Source: an uncultured Bacteroidota bacterium
GTDB lineage: Bacteria; Bacteroidota; Bacteroidia; Bacteroidales; SZUA-534
Assembly: GCA_937899145.1 (NCBI GenBank)
Contig: CALBPW010000051.1
Coordinates: forward strand, 1-8,067
Direction of reading: 5' to 3'
Length of the DNA: 8,067 nt
Shown in pieces: positions 1-6,070 of this stretch (position 1 is the stretch's first letter; every line of letters begins with the position of its first letter). The notes beneath the pieces are model-generated. The model was not told the origin of the DNA, did no database searches, and saw only the letters and a program-made list of their open reading frames with translations. The position numbers and the translations under genes were made by a program.

Positions 1-178
1 TGGACGTTAGTTTTGGACGGGAAATCAGACGGAGGTACCATTTCCGTCTTTTCATATACCACAGGTACCAAATTTGATAAAAAGTGAAACTGAGGGGGCA
101 AAAAATAAAGGTCGTAAAGCACAGGGGGCAAATATGTATTTAACCCTAATTTTTAAATAGGTCAAAACTCAGGGACCA
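1..178. mobile_element. Terminal part of an IS21-family-like insertion sequence (partial)
   Basis: The VTC protein encoded to the right loses its family sequence abruptly at 178, and the bases on the other side look like an insertion-sequence end. Read inward from 178 on the minus strand, the end begins with TG (TGGTCCCTGAG...), as IS21-family ends do. Four further related 8-base motifs follow (TGCCCCCT, TGCCCCCT, TGGTACCT, TGGTACCT). Multiple short repeats at the termini that bind the IstA transposase are characteristic of IS21. No istA or istB coding sequence lies in the window, so the family call rests on end structure alone, and the target-site duplication cannot be checked because the other end is missing. 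The only open frame here, 1-87 on the plus strand, overlaps the repeats and looks non-coding. A different IS family, or an assembly join next to a repeat, remains possible. Confidence 0.5.
33..178. repeat. Five short direct repeats, four in exact 30-base phase
   Basis: The motif AGGTACCA occurs at 33-40 and 63-70, AGGGGGCA at 93-100 and 123-130, and AGGGACCA at 171-178. The first four start exactly 30 bases apart, close to three helical turns, so bound proteins would lie on one face of the DNA. The fifth starts 48 bases further on and ends at the proposed element boundary. This fits multiple transposase-binding sites in an IS21-type terminus. The repeated unit is only 8 bases and the spacers do not have CRISPR form. 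A plasmid-type iteron array is less likely because the last copy coincides with the point where the VTC gene is broken. Confidence 0.75.
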
Positions 179-520
179 ATTTTTTATTTCCAAAAAAGTC
201 TGTCCCGACGACACATACACTCGTGTACGCACTTTTTGCCGCACCATTCGCTTGTTGTGATGGTCGAGAAACATTCGCAAATCGGGTGTATCGTAATACA
301 TGCTATCGTACGGACTTACTTTTTTGCCTTCTACAACAAGAGCGCGATAGCCTTCGGCATGTGCGTCGCGCAAAATTGCGAGCAAAACGTCTTCGTTTGT
401 TACAAATTTTGAGTCGATGCGGTTCATTAGTTTAATTGTGTCCATCTCATCTAATGTGATGGGCGCAATCGCCTGAACTTCAGTTGTTTTTTCTAAATCG
501 ATATGAGGTATTTCAAGCAT
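146..520 (-). CDS. VTC-domain (polyphosphate polymerase-like) protein, truncated at the C-terminus
   Basis: This is the N-terminal half of a VTC domain protein of the kind annotated as polyphosphate polymerase domain-containing. Residues (from the ATG at 520) typical of the tunnel-shaped active site are visible: the NRIDSKF segment with Lys38, YYDTPD at 75-80, the basic KVRTRVY stretch with Arg98 and Arg100, and FLEIKN with Glu111 and Lys113. Family members normally continue for roughly another hundred residues or more with further tunnel strands. Here the match ends after residue 114, and the last ten residues (WSLSFDLFKN) are read from the insertion element before a TAG stop. The product should therefore be inactive. 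The frame can be opened to 538, but that codon is TTG; the ATG at 520 is preferred and overlaps the upstream gene's stop by 8 bases (ATGCTTGA), which suggests translational coupling. The related VTC family in yeast makes polyphosphate; the bacterial reaction is inferred. Confidence 0.8.
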   Translation of the reverse strand: MLEIPHIDLEKTTEVQAIAPITLDEMDTIKLMNRIDSKFVTNEDVLLAILRDAHAEGYRALVVEGKKVSPYDSMYYDTPDLRMFLDHHNKRMVRQKVRTRVYVSSGQTFLEIKNWSLSFDLFKN

Positions 521-920
521 CTTCGGCAATATATTCAAAAACTTTGGTTACCAACAATTTACCTTTTGCGTCGTATGTGTATTGTATCTTTTTCCGTCCA
601 AACTCGTTATATTCAATCACTTTGTAGTTTTGTAAGCGATTGTTGCGGTCGTAAACAAGTTCTTTTGATACTTTACCGGCAGCATTGTACTCAAAGCGTT
701 TGCGCCATTTTACACCTTCAGGCGTATATTCGATTTCTTCAATTTTTCGTCCTTCGGCATTATAAGTTGTTGTGTGGTCGAGCACTTGCGTACTTGTTTT
801 TCCACTTGTGTTCCACTCTTTGATAACAAGATTTTTCTTGTTGATTTTTTGTTTATCCTGCGCATTTGCAACAGCTGCGGTTGCAAGCAATGCGGTTAAA
901 ATCAAAATATATCTCTTCAT
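513..920 (-). CDS. Small secreted protein with YD-type tandem repeats
   Basis: A 135-residue protein of no recognised named function. Residues 1-20 form a clear signal peptide (Lys-Arg start, hydrophobic core, ANA before QDK), so the mature protein is probably periplasmic or exported. The rest is built from about three units of 25-26 residues, near 52-76, 77-101 and 102-127, with the pattern EYNxxGK followed by YDxxGKL and KVxEY. This resembles the YD/RHS or MORN-like beta-hairpin repeats found in many short Bacteroidota exported proteins. It lies 68 bases downstream of the beta-helix lipoprotein gene on the same strand and overlaps the VTC gene by 8 bases, so all three are probably co-transcribed. 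The ATG at 920 has no Shine-Dalgarno sequence, as is normal for this phylum. A binding or structural role is inferred only from the repeats and the operon. Confidence 0.8.
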   Translation of the reverse strand: MKRYILILTALLATAAVANAQDKQKINKKNLVIKEWNTSGKTSTQVLDHTTTYNAEGRKIEEIEYTPEGVKWRKRFEYNAAGKVSKELVYDRNNRLQNYKVIEYNEFGRKKIQYTYDAKGKLLVTKVFEYIAEDA

Positions 921-945
921 ACCGATAATATTTTTGTTAAGTTAA

Positions 946-963
946 TTGAAGTAATTACTTCAA
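946..963. promoter_or_regulatory. 18-base perfect palindrome between lipoprotein and repeat-protein genes
   Basis: The sequence TTGAAGTAATTACTTCAA is its own reverse complement. It lies in the 68-base gap after the lipoprotein stop and 26 bases before the next start. Flanking bases extend the symmetry to TTAATTG/ATTAA arms if a 3-base bulge is allowed. In RNA it could fold with an AAUU loop, but no T-run follows on the minus strand, so it is a poor terminator. It could be an operator for a dimeric regulator, or an RNA hairpin that tunes expression within the operon. The function is not known from sequence. Confidence 0.4.
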
Positions 964-988
964 CAATTAAGCTATTGGTTATTTTTTA

Positions 989-3016
989 CTATCTACCGCC
1001 AAAACCGCCAAAACCGCCAAAACCGCCTCCGCCCGGATTGCCTCCTCCGCCCATACCGCTGCCTGAATAGGTTGTTGATGCCGATACGGTTGTTTCAGTT
1101 CCACCAGTAACTGTCGCATTTTCAATGTAATATCCATTTAAATACGATGTTCCATCCGATATTGTAACTCCCGATTTAAGTGTGTAACTACTGCCGTTTG
1201 CCAAATCTGCCGATGACATTACAAGAGGTGAACCGCCATTACTTGGTGTTTTGAAAGTCATTAGCAGTGTACTGCCATTGTAAAGTGCATAATTGGTGCT
1301 TTTACTCCAACTGCTTGATGTTGCCACAGCTTGCGATAATTGCGGATTGCTTTCAAGTCCACCAATGGCAATCACCGAACCACCTTGTATGTATAGCTTA
1401 TAGCCGCCCTCGGTATTGGCGTCTAATGCAACCTCAGGCGATGATGCTCCAACTGCATAAACTACGCCACCTTTAATATATAGGTTGCCATTGGCATCAA
1501 GACCATCATTTTTGAACGACACACCGCCAACATAGCCGCCTGATATGGTGAAATGCGATGCTGCGTTGATGGCATCGTCGGCACCTGAATATGCGTAAAC
1601 TGAACCGCCTGTAATGTCAATAGTGCCTTTTGATTCAATAGCTTCATGTGCCGAGCAATCAACCGACACATTACTACCTGCAAAGGTAAGGTTGCCGTCA
1701 AACTTGATACCTTTTGCCGATATATCGCCTTGTGTATAATTTGAGCCTGTTGTTGTTATCGATATTGTTCCGCCATTGAAATAGCCAACAGCATCGCCAC
1801 TAATGCCTTTGCCGCCCTTGCCGCTATTGGTAACGGCAAGTGTTCCGCCGTTCATTATGAATAATTTATCAGCCTTTACTCCTGCAGTACCACTATAATT
1901 ATTGTCGTCGGTGTCGTAAGCAGCTGACCCCGTTACTTTTATGGTTGTTGTGCCTCCATCGAACTGAACAAGAGAGTCAGACGTGAATCCTTTTCTCATA
2001 TTAGCTGATGTTGCAGCCTCAATTGTCCCTGCTGAAACTATGATTGCGTCTTTGCCTTTAACTGCGTGCCCTGCCGACGATGTTATTTTAACAGTTGGAC
2101 TCGACATAAACCTGACATAATCGTCGGAAACAATGCCCGATTTGCCTGATGCTGAAACTGTTAACGAGCCACTACCACTAAATATCAATTGTCCCTCGCT
2201 AAACAAAGCGGCTTTTTCGTTTTCAGTGGTTGGTGTATCGGAATATGAGCCGCCGTCGGCTAAACTATTTGTGCCGGATACAACGATAAATGTGCGTTTT
2301 TTCGATTGGTTGTTGATGGCTGCTCCATTCTTATTAGTAATGCTGACATCACTAAGTTGAATGGCTTGCTTTTTCGAACTGTAAAGTTTGAAAAAACCAT
2401 CGGTTGTGGTGCCGCTAAGGTTGTAAATGACAGCCTCGCTACCATTGTTAGTTATGGTAACATCGTTGCCACTTGTCACAACATCAAAATCTGATGTGGC
2501 ATTAGTAACAGTAGCCGCCCCGCTTGTTGAGTACACAATATTTATTGTGCGGTCGAAAGTTGTGTTGGCAATGTTATCATCACTATTCTCGGTATCGGTA
2601 GTTTCAATAGTTGTGCTTCCGCCCTCGCCTGCTTGCGATACCGTTATTGTTAGCGATAGATTTTCGCCATTGTTTGTTGCATTAATGGTTATTGTAGCTG
2701 AACGCGCGCTTGATTCGGTATTTTCGGCTGCTGTAATTGTAATGGTTGCTGCATTGCTTGAAGCTGAACCGCTTGTTGGAGTGATTGTTAACCATGAGGT
2801 TGAATTCTCTGCTGTCCAACCGGCCAACGAAGTAACATCGACGGTTGCAGTACCGCCAACTTTGTCGATTGTTACCATCGATTTTGAAACTGAAATAACA
2901 TCATTGTTTGTAGTTGTTGTTTGTTCTCCATTTGCAGTTTTAATATTGTCTGAAGTACAACTGATTATTATAGCTGTAATGGCTGTTGATAGAATAGAAA
3001 ATTTAAATTGTTTCAT
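989..3016 (-). CDS. BACON and Cthe_2159-type beta-helix carbohydrate-binding lipoprotein
   Basis: A 675-residue surface or periplasmic lipoprotein. The signal sequence MKQFKFSILSTAITAIIIS precedes Cys20, a lipobox cysteine. A Thr/Asn-rich linker leads into a BACON domain at about 40-130 (VTIDKVGGTATVDV, GWTAENSTSWLTITP, ATITINATNNGENLSLTITVSQAG), thought to mediate carbohydrate or mucin contact. From about 148 to 645 come many short strand repeats of the form GGTxxITxTG, AIxSKGTIDITGG and GLDANGNLYIKGG, matching the carbohydrate-binding right-handed beta-helix family named after Cthe_2159, whose founding member binds acidic sugars such as polygalacturonate. A glycine-rich tail with GGF repeats fills 654-675. 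The ATG at 3016 is chosen because it starts the signal peptide; the frame stays open upstream to 3253, but that would run into the divergent GH3 gene. In other bacteria such proteins often sit beside VTC, DUF4956 and CotH genes, and a VTC gene is present here. The ligand is not predictable. Confidence 0.85.
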   Translation of the reverse strand: MKQFKFSILSTAITAIIISCTSDNIKTANGEQTTTTNNDVISVSKSMVTIDKVGGTATVDVTSLAGWTAENSTSWLTITPTSGSASSNAATITITAAENTESSARSATITINATNNGENLSLTITVSQAGEGGSTTIETTDTENSDDNIANTTFDRTINIVYSTSGAATVTNATSDFDVVTSGNDVTITNNGSEAVIYNLSGTTTDGFFKLYSSKKQAIQLSDVSITNKNGAAINNQSKKRTFIVVSGTNSLADGGSYSDTPTTENEKAALFSEGQLIFSGSGSLTVSASGKSGIVSDDYVRFMSSPTVKITSSAGHAVKGKDAIIVSAGTIEAATSANMRKGFTSDSLVQFDGGTTTIKVTGSAAYDTDDNNYSGTAGVKADKLFIMNGGTLAVTNSGKGGKGISGDAVGYFNGGTISITTTGSNYTQGDISAKGIKFDGNLTFAGSNVSVDCSAHEAIESKGTIDITGGSVYAYSGADDAINAASHFTISGGYVGGVSFKNDGLDANGNLYIKGGVVYAVGASSPEVALDANTEGGYKLYIQGGSVIAIGGLESNPQLSQAVATSSSWSKSTNYALYNGSTLLMTFKTPSNGGSPLVMSSADLANGSSYTLKSGVTISDGTSYLNGYYIENATVTGGTETTVSASTTYSGSGMGGGGNPGGGGFGGFGGFGGR
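996..1027. repeat. 9-base tandem repeat encoding the glycine-rich C-terminus
   Basis: The unit CCGCCAAAA occurs three times in a row from 996 to 1022, followed by a partial fourth copy. On the minus strand it encodes the repeated Gly-Gly-Phe of the lipoprotein tail. Because the unit is nine bases, slippage would change tail length by three residues without breaking the frame. Confidence 0.75.
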
Positions 3017-3027
3017 GTTAATTTGTG

Positions 3028-3053
3028 TTTTGCGTAACTTAAACATCGCAAAA
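3028..3053. promoter_or_regulatory. Inverted repeat just upstream of the lipoprotein gene
   Basis: TTTTGCG at 3028-3034 is matched by CGCAAAA at 3047-3053 across a 12-base spacer. It lies 12 bases upstream of the lipoprotein ATG on the minus strand, a position suited to a repressor site or to a leader hairpin near the ribosome binding region. I found no good TAnnTTTG element for the minus-strand operon in 3017-3203, so its promoter is not assigned. The arms are short and AT-rich, so chance is possible. Confidence 0.25.
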
Positions 3054-3172
3054 AACGCTTTATTTTTACAAATGTTGCAAAAAAATGGCATTTTTTTTTG
3101 AACGACAATTGAACTAAATGAGAATTTAACCAGAGTGTTGAATAATAACTCCATTAGCAACAAAACAATTTC

Positions 3173-3180
3173 TAAATTTG
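3173..3180 (+). promoter_or_regulatory. Probable Bacteroidota -7 promoter element for the GH3 gene
   Basis: TAAATTTG is a full match to the Bacteroidota consensus TAnnTTTG and lies 23 bases before the GH3 ATG, which implies a leader of under 20 bases. No clear TTTG -33 element lies at the usual 19-21 base distance, so the call rests on the -7 box and its position. The divergent intergenic region (3017-3203) otherwise holds an inverted repeat near 3028-3053 and an A7/T9 symmetric tract at 3079-3099. Confidence 0.45.
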
Positions 3181-3203
3181 AACCAACAGAAAAAACATAA
3201 AAA

Positions 3204-5795
3204 ATGAAAAGATTTTTAACCACAACTATTGCTATAGCAGTTGCGACAAGCACATTTGCTCAGCAATATCCATTTCAGAATTCCGATTTAAGTTTTGAAG
3301 AACGCGCGTCAGATTTGCTGTCGCGATTAACATTAGAAGAAAAAGCACAATTTATGTACGACCAATCGCCAGCCATTCCGCGACTTGGAATTAAGGGTTT
3401 CAACTGGTGGAGCGAGGCTCTGCACGGCATGGCTAACAACAACGATGTTACGGTTTTTCCTGAGCCAATAGGCATGGCAGCCTCATTCGACGACGAATTG
3501 CTATTCAAAGTTTTTGATGCGACATCAGATGAGTTTCGGGCTAAATATAACGAAGCCAATGCCAAAGGCGAAGAAAATCAGAAGTATCGCAGCCTATCGG
3601 TTTGGACACCAAACATCAACATTTTTCGCGATCCGCGCTGGGGACGCGGCATGGAGACATACGGCGAAGACCCCTATTTGACCGCACGAATGGGCATCGC
3701 TGTGGTTAAAGGATTACAAAACAACAACGGCTCAAAATATCTGAAACTATTAGCCTGCGCCAAGCATTTTGCCGTTCACTCAGGCCCAGAATGGAACCGG
3801 CACACACTAAACGTAAACAACGTTAGCAAACGTGATCTTTACGAAACGTATCTGCCTGCATTTGAAGCACTTGTAAAAGATGCCGATGTACGCGAAGTGA
3901 TGTGCGCCTATCAACGATTAGACGATGAACCTTGCTGTGGCAACACTCGCCTACTGCAACGCATCTTGCGCGATGATTGGGGATTTAAATACCTTGTGGT
4001 TTCCGATTGTGGCGCTATTGCCGATTTCCACACCAGTCATAAAGTGTCGTCAACACCAGTGCACACCGCAGCAAAAGGCATTTTGGCCGGCACCGATGTT
4101 GAATGCTATTGGGAAAACTACTACTACCAACACGCTCCCGAAGCCGTTGCGCAAGGCTTGATGCGCACTGAAGACATTGACCGTAGCGTGACACGCCTAA
4201 TAATGGGACGCTTAGCGCTTGGTGAGCTTGACGACCCGTCGGTTGTTGAACACTCGAAAATCGGAATGGACGTTGTCAATAGCAAAGAACATCAAGAGTT
4301 AGCACTGCAAATGGCGCGCGAATCAATGGTTCTGCTGCAAAACAAAGGAAACATTCTGCCACTCAAAAAAAGCATCAAAAAGATAGCTGTGATTGGCGCA
4401 AACGCCGATAACGACGCCGTTTTGTGGGGAAACTACAATGGCAAACCGGCACGCACCATCACCGTACTTGATGGCATAAAACCGATGGTTAGCGCCGACG
4501 CTCTGCTCTATGACATTGGTTGCGACCTTGTCGAAAACAAAGTTACAAACAGCTACATATCGAAATGTAAAATTGATGGTAAAAAAGGCATAAAAGCCAC
4601 CTATTACAACAATCCAACATTTGAAGGCAAACCCGTAACTGCCGATCAAATAACCATTCCGCTAAAAAAATCGACCAACGGAATGCACCCGTTTGCGCCC
4701 AATGTCAACTTAGAAAAATTTAGTGCGATATACGAAACCGAATTCACTGCCGACGAAGACGCTGAACTATCGATAAAAATTGGCGCAATCGGTGTTTTTG
4801 CGATCTTTGTAAATGGCGATTCAGTTGGCGGACAACGCAATTGGCACCTTAACCCGATGCGCATTCCGCTCAATGTAGAAAAAGGCAAAACCTACAACAT
4901 AAAAGTCAAATTCTATCAAGTAAAAGATTGGGCTGCCAATATCGAATTTGATTTTGGAACAGAGACCGACATTGTCTATACCGACCTTATCAACAAACTA
5001 AAAGGCTACGATGTTGTTGTGTACGTTGGCGGATTATCGAGCGGTTTAGAGGGCGAAGAGATGCCCGTCTCGTACCCGGGATTTAAAGGTGGCGACCGCA
5101 CAAATATCGACCTGCCAGATGTTCAACGCAATTGTCTTAAAGCATTGAAACAAGCTGGCAAAAAAGTTGTTTTTGTAAATATGAGCGGCTCAGCCATCGC
5201 CTTAACGCCTGAAACCGAAACTTGCGATGCCATTTTGCAAGCATGGTATGGAGGCGAAAGTGGCGGTCAAGCCATTGCCGAAGTGCTTTTTGGCGATTTC
5301 AATCCTTGCGGAAAACTGCCTATCACCTTCTACAAAGGTAGCGAGCAACTGCCTGATTTTGAGGATTATTCGATGAAAGGTCGCACTTATCGCTATTTCA
5401 ACGACCCACTTTTCGCGTTTGGATACGGACTCAGTTACACCAAATATACAATTGGCAACGCTACGGTTTCAGCTACGCAAATCGATAAGAATCAATCTCT
5501 TAAACTTGTAGTGCCAGTTAAAAATACAGGCAAAATGACAGGTACTGAAGTGGTGCAAGTTTACATACGTAAAATTGGCGACAAAAGTGGATTGCAAAAA
5601 AGTTTGCGTGGCTTTAAGCGAATTGAAGTAACTGCCGGAAAATCAGTTGATGCCGAAATCGAACTGCCTTACACAGCCTTCAAATTCTTTGATGACGCCA
5701 CAGGCGAAATGGCAATAAGAGCAGGCAAATACGAAGTTTTGTATGGCAATAGTTCAGACAACTTGAAAAGCGTTGTTGTGGAAGTGAAAGAGTAA
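3204..5795 (+). CDS. Family 3 glycoside hydrolase with PA14 insertion (beta-xylosidase/beta-glucosidase type)
   Basis: An exported enzyme of 863 residues, full length for this family. The signal peptide is MKRFLTTTIAIAVATSTFA, with cleavage probably before Gln20. The N-terminal barrel (about 30-340) carries NWWSEALHG, DPRWGRGMETYGEDP at 143-157, KHFAVHSGPEW from 187, the CAYQRLDDEPCCGN loop, and LVVSDCGAI, in which Asp268 is the expected nucleophile. The second domain (about 370-710) is split by a PA14-like insert at roughly 463-585 (KATYYNNPTFEG ... EFDFG). Just after it, LEGEEM holds Glu616, Glu618 and Glu619, among which the acid/base probably lies. FAFGYGLSYT and a fibronectin III-like domain end the protein. 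It should remove terminal beta-linked sugars, such as xylose or glucose, from oligosaccharides in the periplasm; the motif set is closest in style to Prevotella and Bacteroides xylosidases, but specificity is not readable. The ATG at 3204 sits in an A-rich leader 23 bases after a -7 box. It appears to be transcribed alone, with a terminator downstream. Confidence 0.93.
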   Translation: MKRFLTTTIAIAVATSTFAQQYPFQNSDLSFEERASDLLSRLTLEEKAQFMYDQSPAIPRLGIKGFNWWSEALHGMANNNDVTVFPEPIGMAASFDDELLFKVFDATSDEFRAKYNEANAKGEENQKYRSLSVWTPNINIFRDPRWGRGMETYGEDPYLTARMGIAVVKGLQNNNGSKYLKLLACAKHFAVHSGPEWNRHTLNVNNVSKRDLYETYLPAFEALVKDADVREVMCAYQRLDDEPCCGNTRLLQRILRDDWGFKYLVVSDCGAIADFHTSHKVSSTPVHTAAKGILAGTDVECYWENYYYQHAPEAVAQGLMRTEDIDRSVTRLIMGRLALGELDDPSVVEHSKIGMDVVNSKEHQELALQMARESMVLLQNKGNILPLKKSIKKIAVIGANADNDAVLWGNYNGKPARTITVLDGIKPMVSADALLYDIGCDLVENKVTNSYISKCKIDGKKGIKATYYNNPTFEGKPVTADQITIPLKKSTNGMHPFAPNVNLEKFSAIYETEFTADEDAELSIKIGAIGVFAIFVNGDSVGGQRNWHLNPMRIPLNVEKGKTYNIKVKFYQVKDWAANIEFDFGTETDIVYTDLINKLKGYDVVVYVGGLSSGLEGEEMPVSYPGFKGGDRTNIDLPDVQRNCLKALKQAGKKVVFVNMSGSAIALTPETETCDAILQAWYGGESGGQAIAEVLFGDFNPCGKLPITFYKGSEQLPDFEDYSMKGRTYRYFNDPLFAFGYGLSYTKYTIGNATVSATQIDKNQSLKLVVPVKNTGKMTGTEVVQVYIRKIGDKSGLQKSLRGFKRIEVTAGKSVDAEIELPYTAFKFFDDATGEMAIRAGKYEVLYGNSSDNLKSVVVEVKE

Positions 5796-5831
5796 AGTGT
5801 AAGGGGAAATGATAAAGTATAACAGCAAGTG

Positions 5832-5855
5832 ATTAATGATAAATTATTAATTTTT
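5832..5855 (+). terminator. Weak AT-only hairpin with T-run after the GH3 gene
   Basis: Bases 5832-5840 can pair with 5843-5851 (one G-T pair; the innermost pair must open for the loop), followed by a run of five T at 5851-5855. It starts 36 bases after the GH3 stop. The stem lacks GC pairs, so it would be weak. The stronger hairpin at 5948-5986 is the better terminator. Confidence 0.25.
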
Positions 5856-5913
5856 AACTATTTAAATCCAAAGAAAAGCATTCTGACCCTTTCCCTTCTA
5901 AACCTCCTTTCTA

Positions 5914-5932
5914 TTCCGATAACTTATCGGGA
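5914..5932. repeat. Short palindrome CCGATAA-C-TTATCGG
   Basis: CCGATAA at 5916-5922 and TTATCGG at 5924-5930 are perfect arms around a single C, and the outer T5914/A5932 pair extends the symmetry. From memory, palindromes of the CCCGATA...TATCGGG type are scattered between genes in several Bacteroidota genomes; that is recollection, not a search result. The copies of CTAAAC at 5898-5903, 5933-5938 and 5942-5947 flank it on both sides. It may be a REP-like dispersed element or part of the transcription end region. Confidence 0.4.
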
Positions 5933-5947
5933 CTAAACTTTCTAAAC

Positions 5948-5990
5948 ATAAAATGCGGAAATCTGATTTAGATTTCCGCATTTTATATTC
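5948..5990 (+). terminator. Strong intrinsic terminator between GH3 and the HTCS sensor gene
   Basis: Bases 5948-5964 and 5970-5986 form a perfect 17-base stem around the five-base loop GATTT. The core GCGGAAATCT/AGATTTCCGC is flanked by AAAAT/ATTTT, so the 3' arm ends in a T-rich tract (TTTTATATT). The symmetric A/T flanks would let it work on either strand, though only plus-strand genes surround it. It lies 153 bases after the GH3 stop and 85 bases before the next start, so the sensor gene needs its own promoter within 5987-6070. Confidence 0.8.
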
Positions 5991-6038
5991 TGTTAGTATT
6001 TTGTGAAATAAGTTAGTCTCAAACATTTAAAATTATTT

Positions 6039-6046
6039 TACTTTTA
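6039..6046 (+). promoter_or_regulatory. Possible -7 element for the HTCS sensor gene
   Basis: TACTTTTA matches seven of eight positions of TAnnTTTG-type spacing (final A in place of G) and lies 24 bases before the ATG at 6071, nearly the same distance as the -7 box of the GH3 gene. No -33 element was found. It is the best candidate downstream of the terminator. Confidence 0.22.
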
Positions 6047-6070
6047 GCCGAAACAAAACGCAACAACACA

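Noticed and set aside
1..87. Possible C-terminus of an IstB transposition protein on the plus strand
   Set aside because: The 28-codon frame runs through the terminal repeats and does not resemble an IstB ending that I know.
33..130. CRISPR-like or replication-origin iteron array
   Set aside because: The repeat unit is only 8 bases and the array ends at a gene disruption point, which fits insertion-sequence terminal repeats better.
521..538. Six-codon upstream extension of the VTC gene
   Set aside because: The codon at 538 is TTG, while the ATG at 520 gives a compact 8-base overlap with the upstream gene.
503..823. Plus-strand open frame of 106 codons opposite the repeat-protein gene
   Set aside because: Cys- and Arg-rich antisense product with no signals; the minus strand encodes a coherent signal peptide and repeats.
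946..963. Palindrome as an intrinsic terminator of the lipoprotein gene
   Set aside because: No T-run follows on the minus strand and the stem is AT-rich with almost no loop.
2427..3101. Plus-strand open frame of 224 codons opposite the lipoprotein gene
   Set aside because: It is the antisense of the Thr/Ser/Val-rich BACON and beta-helix region, whose repetitive codons leave the opposite strand open; it has no domain pattern or start signal of its own.
3017..3253. In-frame upstream extension of the lipoprotein gene (79 extra residues)
   Set aside because: It would overlap the divergent GH3 start and its promoter and would bury a textbook lipoprotein signal sequence; the ATG at 3016 is the convincing start.
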